The notes: generated from the sequence alone by a model not told the origin. Positions 34,365 to 44,967 are shown, counted from the first letter of the stretch. The stretch is 64,000 bases of DNA from Paraburkholderia sp. PGU19 (GCF_013426915.1 NZ_AP023180.1:1550001-1614000); one strand, 5' to 3'. Numbers and translations are program-made.

Positions 34365-35020
34365 GGCTTGCCTCCCAGCGCGAGCGCAAGCGGTACGATC
34401 TCGGGCTGATCGGCCGAGGAGTCATACGAGAACGCGCCCGTCACGGTGATCGGCTTGCCTTTGAGCGCATCGCGTGGAAAGGGCTTCATCACATGCGTGG
34501 CCGCGTAGCTGTTCAGCGCGGTGCCGAACTGCGCGTATTCGATCTGATTGCGAAAGCTCGTGAACGAGATGAAATCGAGCGTGTCGCGCAGCGTCGTGCC
34601 GAGCACGGTCGGGCCGATATCGACGATCACGTCGGCCTTGCCGTCGCCGTCGATATCGACACCCACGGTGCCCTGGCTCGATTGCGTGTCGACCTCGACG
34701 ATCGTGCCGTGCAGCTTCGTCGGGAAATTCCACGGCGCGCCGTCGTCCTTGCCGCGATAGCCGTATTTCTTGCCCGCCGCGTCGGGGTCTGCCTTGATCG
34801 CGTCGCGCAACGTCGCGTAGTCGGTCGCGCGCTTTTCGACGTCGGGCACGATTTTCGTGCTCCACATCGACGCGACCATCGCGTTCGGATCGTAGCCTGC
34901 CGACGCGTAGGCGTCGCGAGAATTTTTCGACGTCTGTGCATCGTGCCTGACCAGCTTGCAGCCTTGCAACGCCCCGCTCGCGGCGATGACGACGATCGCC
35001 GCGTACATGCAACCTCTCAT
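34361..35020 (-). CDS. DUF2291 family lipoprotein linked to sugar ABC transporters
   Basis: The 219-residue protein has a lipoprotein signal ending in ALQGC, then a beta-rich body (APWNFPTKLHGTIVEV, VGVDIDGDGKADVIVDIGPT, GTTLRDTLDFISFTSF). DUF2291 members are found almost only beside ribose-type ABC transporters, where their role is unknown; a periplasmic accessory to the binding protein is plausible. The ATG at 35018-35020 has a GAGG eight bases upstream, and an in-frame ATG at 35008 is a fair alternative. The stop overlaps the ATPase start (ATGA). Confidence 0.82.
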   Translation of the reverse strand: MRGCMYAAIVVIAASGALQGCKLVRHDAQTSKNSRDAYASAGYDPNAMVASMWSTKIVPDVEKRATDYATLRDAIKADPDAAGKKYGYRGKDDGAPWNFPTKLHGTIVEVDTQSSQGTVGVDIDGDGKADVIVDIGPTVLGTTLRDTLDFISFTSFRNQIEYAQFGTALNSYAATHVMKPFPRDALKGKPITVTGAFSYDSSADQPEIVPLALALGGKP

Positions 35021-35130
35021 GGATGACCTCACGGTACGCCGGATGAGAAAACTGATGTGACCGGTGATGATGCGAATCGGTGACAAAGCGCGGGGATGCG
35101 CGTGGCATCCCCGTCGAGTCGAACGTTGAC

Positions 35131-36403
<1,273 letters not shown>

Positions 36404-36430
36404 CAAAAAAAATGACCCCGAAGGGTCACT
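36404..36430 (-). terminator. Rho-independent terminator of the cold-shock gene
   Basis: The stem TGACCC/GGGTCA with a four-base loop is followed on the minus strand by eight T residues. It lies about 20 bp beyond the csp stop. Confidence 0.88.
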
Positions 36431-36450
36431 TTTCTAATACTGGAAACGCG

Positions 36451-36654
36451 TTACTGCGGCTGGATGTTCGCAGCCTGCTTGCCCTTCGGGCCCTGCTTCA
36501 CTTCAAACGTCACTTTCTGGTTTTCCTGGAGCGATTTGAAGCCGCTCGACTGGATTTCCGAAAAATGTGCGAACAGGTCTTCACCGCCGCCATCCGGCGT
36601 AATGAAACCAAAACCCTTTGCATCGTTGAACCACTTCACCGTACCTGTTGCCAT
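36451..36654 (-). CDS. cold-shock protein (CspA family)
   Basis: The 67-residue protein is a complete cold-shock domain with RNP1 KGFGFITPD and RNP2 DLFAHFSEI, beginning [11 protein letters not shown]. Such proteins bind single-stranded nucleic acid and act as RNA chaperones in cold adaptation or stationary phase. The gene has its own terminator. The roughly 65 bp directly upstream is AT-rich, fitting the structured 5' leader usual for csp genes. It is a stand-alone unit. Confidence 0.95.
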   Translation of the reverse strand: MATGTVKWFNDAKGFGFITPDGGGEDLFAHFSEIQSSGFKSLQENQKVTFEVKQGPKGKQAANIQPQ

Positions 36655-36945
36655 TTTGCAAGATTCCCAAAATTAATATTGCGCGTCGGTGGCGCTCCGC
36701 CAGCCGTGCGATGCACTTTTTAACATGGAGTCGTGGTTCCTCACAATCAGCATTTTTGCTTGGGGCACGCTGGCACAGCTGGAAACCTGCTGACGGCGTG
36801 CAATCTGAAACGCATACACCGTCATCGGCTCCCGTCCCGAGGCCGTCCACTCCGTGCGCATCGGCGCGATATCTGCGCTCTCGCCCCCCGGTATGAACTG
36901 GAAATCGAACCACCGTTCGACGCGGGCGGTACCAGTTTGACCCGA

Positions 36946-38004
36946 TTATTTTTCGCCGCATTCGTCAGTTTTCGTCCAACATCCGTTTTCATCCTGTTTC
37001 CCGCCTCGTCCCGCCCGGAAGGCGATCCCTCCGGAGCCGGCAGGACCGGGCGTGGAGTCCTCGATGACTTGAGACGGCGCCACATTGCCCCTGGCGCCCG
37101 GCGCGAACGCGAGGATGCGCAGGTTCGGCTCGGCGACGAAGAGCCGTCCATCCGGTGAGACGGCGATCCTGTTACCCGGCAGAGCCAGGGTTTCGCCGAT
37201 GATTCCCGTGGCTGGACCGCTGATTGTCCGTATCGGCCGCACGTTGCCATTCGCCTTGGCGGCGAAAACGCTCACCTGGGTCTGGGTCGCGTCCGCAGTC
37301 GTGTTGTAGACGAATAATTCGTCCGTACGAGGATCGACCGCGATCGACGTGGCGATCTGTGAGAAAAAAACATCGCGGCCCGGAAACAGGCCGGTTTTGG
37401 GACCTGTGAGGCTGCGCAGAAGCGGTGGCGCGGTCACGCTTCGGCTCGTGCCAAACGTGTCGATGATCGCCGTCCCCTGTATGTCATAACCCGCGATCAG
37501 CAGATTGTCGTCGCTGTCGATCGCGATGCTCTGGTAGTGGGTGATGTTCGGATCGGTAATGCGAAGCGGATTGGGTATATCCCCGGAACTGTGGACGGGA
37601 AGGACCATTACGCCCGCCGTCGATGGGCGAACGCTCAAGACGAAGTCGTTGAGGCGGGAATCCACCGCAACGCCGGGCAGGTCATTTGTGCTCGTCAACC
37701 TGAATGAGCGATCGGGTGCCTGATTGCCCTCCGCCTTGCGCGGAAAGATGTCGACCGTGCTCGCGCCAAACTGCGCAATGTGAAAGGATTCCTTTTTGTC
37801 GATCGCCGTCGCGCCGGCCGACATCAGGGTAGTGAGCGGCCCCTGCAGCACCTGGCAGGGCTCGGCCGCTCCGTTAGCGCGCGCGGAGTAACCGCGAATC
37901 TGATCACCGAGCGTGAGAAAAACGGCGTCGTGGGCGCAGGCGGCGTGCGCCAGGTGGACCCCGAAAACCATACTGGCGACGACGACACATAGCGCAGGTT
38001 TCAT
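36946..38004 (-). CDS. exported NHL/beta-propeller-like protein of unknown function
   Basis: The 352-residue protein has a signal peptide (residues 1-21, ending HLAHA) and several repeats of about 45-55 residues containing Ile-Ala-Val-Asp or Val-Asp turns (DLPGVAVDSRLNDFVLSVRP, SIAIDSDDNLLIAGYD, ATSIAVDPRTDELFVYNTT, NRIAVSPDGRLFVAEPN). This suggests a six-bladed propeller. The C-terminus ends in a Cys-containing, charged tail. A perfect AGGAGG lies before the ATG. It might be a periplasmic sensor or scaffold; there is no catalytic signature. Confidence 0.65.
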   Translation of the reverse strand: MKPALCVVVASMVFGVHLAHAACAHDAVFLTLGDQIRGYSARANGAAEPCQVLQGPLTTLMSAGATAIDKKESFHIAQFGASTVDIFPRKAEGNQAPDRSFRLTSTNDLPGVAVDSRLNDFVLSVRPSTAGVMVLPVHSSGDIPNPLRITDPNITHYQSIAIDSDDNLLIAGYDIQGTAIIDTFGTSRSVTAPPLLRSLTGPKTGLFPGRDVFFSQIATSIAVDPRTDELFVYNTTADATQTQVSVFAAKANGNVRPIRTISGPATGIIGETLALPGNRIAVSPDGRLFVAEPNLRILAFAPGARGNVAPSQVIEDSTPGPAGSGGIAFRAGRGGKQDENGCWTKTDECGEK

Positions 38005-38342
38005 GACACGCCTCCTTGGTCATAGTGTGCGAATGCGCCAATCAAGCATAGGCGCCGGCCGGAGACCCAAGGCGCTTCCGCCAGTTGGAACCTGTGTTTT
38101 GGCGGGCGATGCGAGGAACACCCGCTGATATCGAACGGGTGGTCCAATGTGTGAACGGGTTACGGCCCTATGCCGCAGATGGATGGCCGGTTTTTTAACG
38201 CGTGAGGCGCGTTCCAGGCCCGGCAATGATTAGCTGGAATGCCTGTCTGTGCGGCTCAAATTGGGCCGCTCGCGGCCTCCCCACCTGAACAACAGGCTCC
38301 CTCTATCGGAGCGTTCAAGACGGCTCTGACAGTCAGCGAGAA
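38005..38342. other. intergenic region without a recognised feature
   Basis: This 338-bp stretch lies between the starts and ends of two leftward orphan genes. It carries no ORF with a credible start and no clear promoter, repeat or hairpin. Confidence 0.4.
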
Positions 38343-38744
38343 CTATCCGAAAACCCGTACCCAGGCCGCCCGGATTCGCCGCGCCCTGTCTTCAAGGAGA
38401 TATGAAGCGGCCAGCGCGAGCAGACCGGAAACGACGCCCGTCGCAATGTGCTCGACAAAAGGAACACGGTAGTGACTGGTATGCGAGAAAGCGTCGCCTA
38501 AGGCCGTCAGACAGCCGACGATCAGCGCATTGCCAAATCGATGCGAGTAGAGTTTCGCCGCTGGCGTGAACGTCAACAGTACCGCGAGGACCCCGGTGAG
38601 CAGTCCCGTCTGGAGCGCAATCGTCCAGTGCACAAGGCTCAAGATGTTGCCCCAACTCCCCGGCATGCAGGTCATGCATGCGCTGGTGGGCTGCCAGAAA
38701 CGCTGGGCAAACAGGCGCATCCGGCGTTTCCATTCACTTGACAT
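38343..38744 (-). CDS. small integral membrane protein, unknown function
   Basis: The 133-residue protein has three hydrophobic segments (about residues 40-58, 70-85 and 98-117) joined by short loops. The middle contains FGNALIVGCLTALGDAFSHT, with a Cys and a His-rich stretch near the membrane edge. A GGGGAG lies upstream of the ATG. I do not recognise a family. It stands alone. Confidence 0.55.
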   Translation of the reverse strand: MSSEWKRRMRLFAQRFWQPTSACMTCMPGSWGNILSLVHWTIALQTGLLTGVLAVLLTFTPAAKLYSHRFGNALIVGCLTALGDAFSHTSHYRVPFVEHIATGVVSGLLALAASYLLEDRARRIRAAWVRVFG

Positions 38745-39128
38745 GATGCGCTCCCCGTCATGGATGCACGGACCGCGCGCCCGAGGGAATCAGAATCCAA
38801 AGAGCAGCGTATCCACGCTGGAATAATACCTCGCGATCAGATCTACGCCCCGTTCAGGTTGTGTCCCGAACGAGTGCTCCAGTGCGACGCTCCGTTCTCT
38901 TGCCATCCATACGGACTCCGTATCATCGTGGCGCAAATCAACCACAACGAAGCCGCGATTTTGTCGCCAATCCGCAGAACCGTTGCGCGTGAAACGGTTG
39001 GTGTGTTGTTGCGTAGCTAGCTGGCAGGCAGCCTGGTGGATTGGCATACGGTAGGGATTTCACCAAGTATTCGCGAACCGACTGCTGTGCGACGCTATGT
39101 CTCAGTGCCATTCCTCATGGAGACAGGC
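38745..39128. other. intergenic region without a recognised feature
   Basis: This stretch of about 380 bp separates divergent small membrane-protein genes. Both promoters must lie here, but I could not assign -35/-10 boxes with confidence. Confidence 0.35.
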
Positions 39129-39395
39129 ATGCAATCTGAGACACAAAAGAAAGCGGTAGTCGGAGCTTTTCTTAATCGGTCGGCTCTGTTCCTACTGATG
39201 TTGCCAGTTGCCTGCTTTTTCTGGGCGCTCCACGCCTACCCGCCTCAAGAAGCATGTTGGCTTGGCGCCGCCGCTGCCATCTATGTCTGGCCAGTGGCTG
39301 GAATCCTCTTTGTCGTCGCCGCAGGCTTTCACGTCGCGCCCACCAGCCAACGACTGGGAACGGCCACTGAATTGCGGAAAGCGCACGGGCACTAG
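39129..39395 (+). CDS. small membrane protein, unknown function
   Basis: The 88-residue protein has two hydrophobic helices (about residues 17-35 and 45-66) and a short charged tail. The ATG at 39129 is favoured by a GGAG eight bases upstream; in-frame starts at 39117 and 39036 are less supported. No family is recognised. Confidence 0.5.
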   Translation: MQSETQKKAVVGAFLNRSALFLLMLPVACFFWALHAYPPQEACWLGAAAAIYVWPVAGILFVVAAGFHVAPTSQRLGTATELRKAHGH

Positions 39396-39608
39396 CTCCC
39401 CGCAGTGACATGTGCGGCGTACTCGACGGCCTCGGCAGAGGCCCGTCGATGACGAGCCTCGTAAGGCGGAAATCAGTGCAGTCCCGCAAAGGGCGCGTAT
39501 CGGCGTTCACGGAAGATGCGTGGCAATTATTGCGCTGGTCTGTGACGGGTCGTGTCTCCGTTCCCCCTGCCACTGATCATGCCGTCGCGACACGGTCTTC
39601 AAAAGCAC

Positions 39609-39647
39609 AACGCCCCAGAGTCCGCCTTATAGGAGACTCGGGGCGTT
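39609..39647. terminator. bidirectional hairpin after the RNase-like gene
   Basis: AACGCCCC/GGGGCGTT and GAGTC/GACTC pair to form a 13-bp stem with a single bulged A. It lies 15 bp beyond the stop at 39662. The flanking T-tract is short. Confidence 0.6.
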
Positions 39648-39661
39648 ATTAATTGGCTCAT

Positions 39662-40132
39662 TTATCCTGCAATGCGTTTGAAACTGGCGTAGTAATCGTC
39701 GGTGTAGTAGCAGTCGTTAGTCTGCTTGCGCGGTCCACCACATACGACGCGGCGTTGCCCGCGATCCGTCATGCCAGGCGTGCGAACTGTGTATGCGTGG
39801 TAATAGCCGCGCGGATGCTGCGGCAGCAATCCCGCGCTGTTGCGGAACAACACACCGTCCTCGCCAAAAGGGAAAGGGCCGCCCGCTTTGATCAGGCGCA
39901 GTGTTTCGGCTGCTTCCGCCGGCAACTGCGCCTTGGTGACGACGGCAGGCGCGCTCGGCGCCTGCGCGCCCGATGCAGCCGTTGTGCCGCTCGCGGCCTG
40001 GCCAGGCTGACTCGCCGCCTGACTCGCGGAAGCGCCCGCGTCCTGAGTACTATTTCCGGATCCGTCCTTGCCGCATCCGCTCAAGATCGCGTTCACGGCG
40101 AGGATGCAGGAGAAAGCCCACGCTCGCTTCAC
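39662..40132 (-). CDS. RNase Sa/barnase-like lipoprotein lacking the catalytic Glu and His
   Basis: The 156-residue protein has a lipoprotein signal (cysteine of LSGC near residue 20), an Ala/Ser/Gln-rich linker, and a C-terminal domain that aligns well with the microbial guanyl-specific ribonucleases: GPFPFGEDGVLFRN, YYHAYTVRTPG, DRGQRRVV and YYTDDYYASF. In RNase Sa the general base is the Glu of YYHEYTV and the acid is the His of GDHYATF. Here they are Ala and Tyr, while the substrate Arg of RGQRR remains. It is therefore probably not an active nuclease and may bind RNA or an inhibitor. The start is GTG. The gene ends at a hairpin terminator. Confidence 0.75.
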   Translation of the reverse strand: MKRAWAFSCILAVNAILSGCGKDGSGNSTQDAGASASQAASQPGQAASGTTAASGAQAPSAPAVVTKAQLPAEAAETLRLIKAGGPFPFGEDGVLFRNSAGLLPQHPRGYYHAYTVRTPGMTDRGQRRVVCGGPRKQTNDCYYTDDYYASFKRIAG

Positions 40133-40469
40133 GAAATGATTGTCTCCGGGTTGAGTGACATTCGACGTTCACGAACGATTTAAGGGTATCGCTAATGGCG
40201 GAGTGAAGCAATGTCCGGCCGGAAATAGGCGCTTTTACCCGGCATCCAGGCTGATGCGCGCTTCACGGCGTTCGAGCAGCAGGCCAATCAAGCAGATCGC
40301 GTGACGCTCGGGCCGATTAACTCGATTACAAGCACGGCTGCCTTCCTTTCGCGCAATTACAAAACATCAAGTCTCACGCGAGGGTCCCGATAACCCGATT
40401 GCACGCCGCTACCGTACATTCGATTTTCGACTGTCTCTCCAAGCGTTGAACAAAGGAAGCATCAGCCCC
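40133..40469. other. divergent intergenic region
   Basis: This 337-bp stretch separates the leftward RNase-like gene from the rightward orphan gene and must carry both promoters. I saw no clear boxes, repeat or dyad. Confidence 0.35.
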
Positions 40470-41180
40470 ATGTCGCCTGATCCGATCAACACGAACACGT
40501 CAGTCACCACACCGCCACCGCCCGAGCCTCCTCCATCAAAGGATGCATCGTCGACGGCCAGCACGTCCGACCGCAGTAACGATGTACTGATGGCAGCACT
40601 CAAGCGCACGTTGACGCGGCTCGGCATCGATGCGTCGACGGGCTTGACCATCAGCGACAGCGTCGACGACCACTCCGACGCCTTGTCGTTACCCAGGCGC
40701 GTGAGTGCGTCGAGTGCATCACTGATCGCGGCGCTCTATCAGGCGCTCGAACTGCAGCAGTCAATTGCCCTGGCCAATGGCCTGAACATACCGTGCAAAG
40801 AGTCGAAGGACGCGCTTTCCGTCGTGACGGATATCCAGCCATCTAATTCGGCCGTCAATGGCTATCGCGATCTCGGCGCCCAGATTGCCGATCTGGCGAA
40901 GATGTCCAGTACGGTGGCAAGCGACGTCGATGCCGATACGGACGAGTGGGATTTCGATCTCGACGATTCCGCAAACACCCCGAGTACTGACACACAGCCG
41001 GGCGACCCGATGACAGCCGCAATCGGACAATTGAATCAGGCGTTAAAGGATCACGTCGTGACGCTCGCGCAGAATGCAAACGCGAAAGTCTCGCTGGCTG
41101 CGGTACTCGACGGATTATCAGACGAGACGAAGGGAGTCCAGTGGAGGCCGCTTGGGGTGTTGATCGACGTGCAGGCTTAA
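40470..41180 (+). CDS. hypothetical protein with Pro-rich N-terminus
   Basis: The 236-residue protein opens with a low-complexity Pro/Ser/Thr stretch (about residues 1-35). An Ala/Leu-rich helical middle (ASSASLIAALYQALELQQSI) and an Asp-rich segment (near residue 155, SDVDADTDEWDFDLDDS) follow. There is no signal peptide, membrane segment or known domain. The start is uncertain: the ATG at 40470 lacks a well-spaced ribosome site. It could be a secreted effector or surface protein, but nothing shows that directly. Confidence 0.5.
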   Translation: MSPDPINTNTSVTTPPPPEPPPSKDASSTASTSDRSNDVLMAALKRTLTRLGIDASTGLTISDSVDDHSDALSLPRRVSASSASLIAALYQALELQQSIALANGLNIPCKESKDALSVVTDIQPSNSAVNGYRDLGAQIADLAKMSSTVASDVDADTDEWDFDLDDSANTPSTDTQPGDPMTAAIGQLNQALKDHVVTLAQNANAKVSLAAVLDGLSDETKGVQWRPLGVLIDVQA

Positions 41181-41510
41181 GGCCCGATCAAGACCTCCTG
41201 CCCGAGACCTGCCTATAGCCGGAAACGGGCCTCCGGCGCAGATTTTATCCACGCGTGCTTCGATCAGTCTTTCGAGTTCAATCACGAAGGGTTGATGAAG
41301 AAGCCTTCATGATTATCGCCATGTAACAGGCCGGGGTGTACCCGGCCCATTGTCGTTGTGGCGTTAGATATGCACAACGTTGCCTGGGGACCGGCTCAAC
41401 GCGGTGCCTTCGATCACCCTGCCCTGATCAGTCCAGGTCGTTGCAACGCGGTCATGCCGTCGTCCAGCCCGATTTCTTCGACTATATCGTTCGATTCTCG
41501 ACGGGATCGG
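41181..41510. other. gene-free stretch with a GC hairpin
   Basis: This 330-bp stretch contains a perfect 7-bp hairpin GGCCGGG/CCCGGCC with a GTGTA loop (41329-41347), which may end the upstream gene. There is no other supported feature. The SOS promoter begins at 41511. Confidence 0.5.
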
Positions 41511-41562
41511 TTGCTACCTGGCCAAATACTGTATATATTCACAGTACTGTTTTTACATACAG
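41511..41562 (+). promoter_or_regulatory. promoter with two tandem LexA (SOS) boxes
   Basis: A -35 TTGCTA (41511-41516) and a -10 TATATT (41534-41539) are spaced by exactly 17 bp. LexA box 1, CTGTATATATTCACAG (41529-41544), matches the enterobacterial consensus at 14 of 16 positions and covers the -10. Box 2, CTGTTTTTACATACAG (41547-41562), follows after two bases. Both have the CTG-N10-CAG frame. The gene starts 14 bp further on. Confidence 0.85.
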
Positions 41563-41575
41563 CACTGGAGCCGTC

Positions 41576-41860
41576 ATGGAGCATCTGGTCAGGGTGTATA
41601 ACGAAAAAGATCGTCGGACGCTTGAATGGCTGCGCAAGCACGTCGGCGACGCAACCATTGCCGCCGCCGTCAAACGGTGTTCGGGCGGCAAGCCGTTTCT
41701 GTCGTCGGTGTGCCGGCAGATCGGCGTGCGGCCACCGGATTTTCCAGCCTCGAATCGCCCGGCGCCGACTGCGACCGGGGAGGAGGCGCTCGCAGCGATT
41801 CGGGGGATTCTCGCCGCACAGGCCGGGCGGGCAAGCGGCGTGATTGCCCGGCTACACTGA
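41576..41860 (+). CDS. SOS-controlled small protein of unknown function
   Basis: The 94-residue protein begins MEHLVRVYNEKDRRTLEWLR. A helical, basic N-terminal half contains two Cys and a GGKPFLSSVCRQIGV segment, and an Ala/Arg-rich C-terminal helix follows. It has no signal peptide or membrane segment. A GGAG lies six bases before the ATG. Two LexA boxes overlap its promoter, so it should be made on DNA damage. Paired LexA boxes are typical of tightly held genes such as colicins and some toxins, but the sequence does not show toxicity. A small DNA- or protein-binding SOS factor is equally possible. Confidence 0.7.
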   Translation: MEHLVRVYNEKDRRTLEWLRKHVGDATIAAAVKRCSGGKPFLSSVCRQIGVRPPDFPASNRPAPTATGEEALAAIRGILAAQAGRASGVIARLH

Positions 41861-42159
41861 CCTGCTATCAGTGCTGCTGCCGCAGCCGCCACGAACGGCT
41901 CCGTGCTTGCTATCTGCCCACAGGAAACCGTGTCGAGCAGAAATTCGGAGGGCGGCCGTCCTCGATTGCCTTTCGACATCGACCTACTGATTCGAGCCGT
42001 CGAAGCCCACCACTTCGACCCAATTCGCACCCTTGCCCACCGGGTACTTTGCCTTTCATTTTTTTGGTTGATGTTTGAGGTTTGGCAATCGATGTATTGC
42101 GTCGAGAGGACCGCCGATACCTTGCCGGCGCATCCATCTCGTTAGCGTCGCGTCTGCGA
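41861..42159. other. convergent intergenic stretch
   Basis: About 300 bp separate the SOS gene from the end of garD. A short run of T residues at 42058-42065 is the only feature; I found no clear stem for a terminator. Confidence 0.35.
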
Positions 42160-43746
42160 TCAGGTCACCGGCGCGGGATTAAAAAGAACGAGTGCGTTGT
42201 GCAATTTGAGCGCTTCGGCGCAGGTCTTCTTCCGTCCGCTGGCGATCTCGAGCATCAGGTGGAACAGTTCCCAGCCCACGTCTTCGATCGTTGTTTCGCC
42301 CGTTGCGATCGTGCCCGCGTTGATGTCCATCAGGTCGAACCAGCGGCGTGCCAGGTCCGAGCGCGTGGCGACCTTGATCACCGGCACTTCCGCGAGGCTA
42401 TAAGGCGTGCCGCGGCCCGTGGTGAAGACGTGCAGGTTGATGCCGGCAGCGACCTGCAGCGTGCCGCAAATGAAATCGCTTGCAGGCGTTGCCGCGTAGA
42501 TCAAGCCTTTTTGCGTGGCTTTCTCGCCAGGAGAGAGCACGCCGGAGATCGCCGAATTGCCCGATTTGATGATCGAGCCCATAGCCTTTTCGACGATATT
42601 CGACAAACCGCCTTTCTTGTTGCCGGGCGTCGTGTTCGCGCTGCGATCCGCGCCGCCGCGCTTAAGGTAACTGTCGTACCACTGCATTTCGCGGATGATG
42701 GCTGCCGCGACATCGGCATTGGCCGCGCGAGCCGTGAGTTGCCCGACGCCGTCGCGTACTTCCGTCACTTCAGAGAACATCACCGTGGCGCCCGCGCGAA
42801 CCAGCAGGTCCGTTGCAAAGCCCACGGCAGGATTGGCTGTGAGTCCGGAAAACGCGTCGCTGCCTCCGCACTGGACGCCGAGCACGAGATCGGATGCCGG
42901 ACATGTCTCGCGACGCCGATTGTCGAGCCGCTTCAGATGCCCTTCGGCCATCTTCATGATCGATTCGATCATCGACTGAAAGCCGATGTGCGATTCATCC
43001 TGCAAGGTGACGACGTCGCCGTTGCTCGACTCTGTCGAAAGATCACCGATATCCGCGACCTCTTCCGTCACGGTCGAAATCGGAATCGTGCCGGGCGGCA
43101 TGAGGCGCTCGGGTTGCAGCTTCTCGCAACCGAGGCTCACCATCATGACCTCGCCGCCGAAGTTCGGATTCAGGCTGATGTTGCGAACCGTGCGGATGGG
43201 CACCATCGCGTCAGGTGCATCGATCGCAACACCGCAACCGTACGTATGCCCGAGACTCACAACGTCATCCACGTTCGGATATTTCGGCAACAGCTCGGCC
43301 TTGATCCGGGTCACTGCGTGTTGAACCACATCGGCAACGCACTGCACGGTCGTCGTGATCGCGAGGATGTTGCGCGTACCGACCGAACCATCGGCATTGC
43401 GATAACCCTCGAACGTGTAGCCCTCTAGCGGCGGCATGCTGGGGGCCTGGATCGTCGCGATGGGTAGATCGTCCAGCGCCGGCGGGGTCGGCATCCGGAT
43501 GACGTGCTCGTTCACCCAACTGCCCTTGGGAAGCGCCTTGAGCGCGTAACCAATGACCACGTTGTAGCGCACGACAGCGTCGCCTTCAGCGAGATCCTGA
43601 AGCGCGACCTTGTGTCCCTGCGGGACACGCTCGCACAAGATCAGGCCGTCGGGAAAAACGGCGCCACGGTCCAGACCGCCGTCATTGACGACGATTGCGA
43701 CGTTGTCGTCGGGGTGCACGCGAATGTATAGCGGAGACTGTTTCAT
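42160..43746 (-). CDS. garD: galactarate dehydratase (UxaA/GarD family)
   Basis: The 528-residue enzyme matches GarD/altronate-type dehydratases. A short N-terminal SAF-like domain (residues 1-95, [20 protein letters not shown]) precedes the large domain with [35 protein letters not shown], and [20 protein letters not shown], which holds the iron-binding Cys. GarD removes water from galactarate to give 5-dehydro-4-deoxy-D-glucarate, the substrate of the KdgD encoded divergently. The length (E. coli GarD has 523) and that neighbour favour galactarate over altronate. The ATG at 43744-43746 is preferred to an in-frame TTG at 43755. A 13-bp operator-like word lies 52 bp upstream. Confidence 0.9.
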   Translation of the reverse strand: MKQSPLYIRVHPDDNVAIVVNDGGLDRGAVFPDGLILCERVPQGHKVALQDLAEGDAVVRYNVVIGYALKALPKGSWVNEHVIRMPTPPALDDLPIATIQAPSMPPLEGYTFEGYRNADGSVGTRNILAITTTVQCVADVVQHAVTRIKAELLPKYPNVDDVVSLGHTYGCGVAIDAPDAMVPIRTVRNISLNPNFGGEVMMVSLGCEKLQPERLMPPGTIPISTVTEEVADIGDLSTESSNGDVVTLQDESHIGFQSMIESIMKMAEGHLKRLDNRRRETCPASDLVLGVQCGGSDAFSGLTANPAVGFATDLLVRAGATVMFSEVTEVRDGVGQLTARAANADVAAAIIREMQWYDSYLKRGGADRSANTTPGNKKGGLSNIVEKAMGSIIKSGNSAISGVLSPGEKATQKGLIYAATPASDFICGTLQVAAGINLHVFTTGRGTPYSLAEVPVIKVATRSDLARRWFDLMDINAGTIATGETTIEDVGWELFHLMLEIASGRKKTCAEALKLHNALVLFNPAPVT

Positions 43747-43798
43747 TGCCTTCAACTCGGACGGCTTGATGCCAATATTTCGTCAAACAACTTTAGCT

Positions 43799-43811
43799 GT
43801 CATCGTACAAC
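43799..43811 (-). promoter_or_regulatory. operator-like word before garD
   Basis: The minus strand reads GTTGTACGATGAC, 52 bp upstream of the garD start. It matches at 12 of 13 positions the word before kdgD. The GTTGTACGAT core resembles FadR-subfamily GntR sites, but no GntR gene lies next to it. Confidence 0.6.
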
Positions 43812-43890
43812 AAACCCCAGATTTTTGGCTACGCGTAAACCCTTGGAATAGCGTAAAAATGCCGATTTTGTTTGATTCATCCAGTTCGCA

Positions 43891-43903
43891 GTTGTACGAT
43901 CAC
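43891..43903 (+). promoter_or_regulatory. operator-like word before kdgD
   Basis: The plus strand reads GTTGTACGATCAC, 51 bp upstream of the kdgD start. With the partner at 43799-43811 it forms an inverted pair, each at the same distance from its gene. Confidence 0.6.
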
Positions 43904-43954
43904 TCCACCGTTTAAGACAAATATGTCTAACAACACATCCTGACAGACAAGATC

Positions 43955-44872
43955 ATGACGACACCTCAAGAGCTCAAGCAGATTGTTTCCGAAGGCCTGC
44001 TTTCCTTCCCGGTCACCGACTTCGACGCGAACGGCGATTTCCGCGCCGACACTTACGCGCAGCGCCTCGAATGGCTGGCGCCCTATGGCGCATCGGCATT
44101 GTTCGTCGCGGGCGGCACGGGCGAATTCTTCTCGCTGACGCACAGCGAGTACTCGAACGTCGTGCATACGGCGACGGAAGTCTGCAAGGGCAAGGTGCCG
44201 ATTCTCGCCGGCGCCGGCGGACCGACCCGCACCGCCATTGCCTTTGCGCAGGAGGCACAGCGCAAAGGTGCGAACGGCATCCTGCTGATGCCGCACTACC
44301 TCACTGAAGCGTCGCAGGAGGGCATTGCCCTGCACGCTGAACAAGTATGCAAGTCGGTTCCGGACATGGGCGTGATCATCTACAACCGCGCCAATTCCAG
44401 GCTGAACGCCGAGACGCTGGCGCAACTCGCGGACAAGTGCCCGAACCTGATCGGCTTCAAGGATGGCGTGGGCGACATCGAGAGCATGGTTTCGATCCGA
44501 CGCCGCCTCGGCGACCGCTTCTCCTACCTCGGCGGTCTGCCGACGGCGGAAGTCTACGCCGCAGCGTACAAGGCCCTTGGCGTGCCCGTGTACTCGTCGG
44601 CCGTCTTCAACTTCATTCCGAAAACGGCCATGCAGTTCTATCGCGCGATCGCCGCTAACGATCACGCCACCACCGACCGGCTGCTCGACGAATTCTTCCT
44701 GCCGTATCTGGCCATCCGCAACCGTCGTGCGGGTTACGCGGTGAGCATCGTGAAGGCAGGGGCCAAACTCGTTGGCCGCGATGCGGGTCCCGTGCGCGCG
44801 CCGCTTACGGACCTGACTGAAGAAGAGCACGCGCAGCTCGACGCATTGATCCGCAAGCTCGGCGCGCAATAA
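43955..44872 (+). CDS. kdgD: 5-dehydro-4-deoxyglucarate dehydratase
   Basis: The 305-residue protein is a DHDPS-fold aldolase/dehydratase. It has the carboxylate-binding [10 protein letters not shown] motif (near residue 50), the catalytic Tyr in [10 protein letters not shown] and the Schiff-base Lys in [11 protein letters not shown] near residue 170. KdgD decarboxylates and dehydrates 5-dehydro-4-deoxyglucarate to 2-oxoglutarate semialdehyde. It diverges from garD and is followed by a sugar-acid carrier, forming the galactarate/glucarate route. The semialdehyde dehydrogenase of the last step is not next to it. Confidence 0.9.
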   Translation: MTTPQELKQIVSEGLLSFPVTDFDANGDFRADTYAQRLEWLAPYGASALFVAGGTGEFFSLTHSEYSNVVHTATEVCKGKVPILAGAGGPTRTAIAFAQEAQRKGANGILLMPHYLTEASQEGIALHAEQVCKSVPDMGVIIYNRANSRLNAETLAQLADKCPNLIGFKDGVGDIESMVSIRRRLGDRFSYLGGLPTAEVYAAAYKALGVPVYSSAVFNFIPKTAMQFYRAIAANDHATTDRLLDEFFLPYLAIRNRRAGYAVSIVKAGAKLVGRDAGPVRAPLTDLTEEEHAQLDALIRKLGAQ

Positions 44873-44967
44873 GCGCTCGCTGGGGAGACACGTGAGGCAG
44901 CACTCGACGGTTATCACATGACCCGGTCGCCGTGGCGCCTCGCGCACCGCATTCAAGAGGAGACATC

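Noticed and set aside
41903..42145. An 80-codon plus-strand frame between the SOS gene and garD
   Set aside because: It has no ribosome site, no similarity I can name, and competing frames of equal length on both strands.
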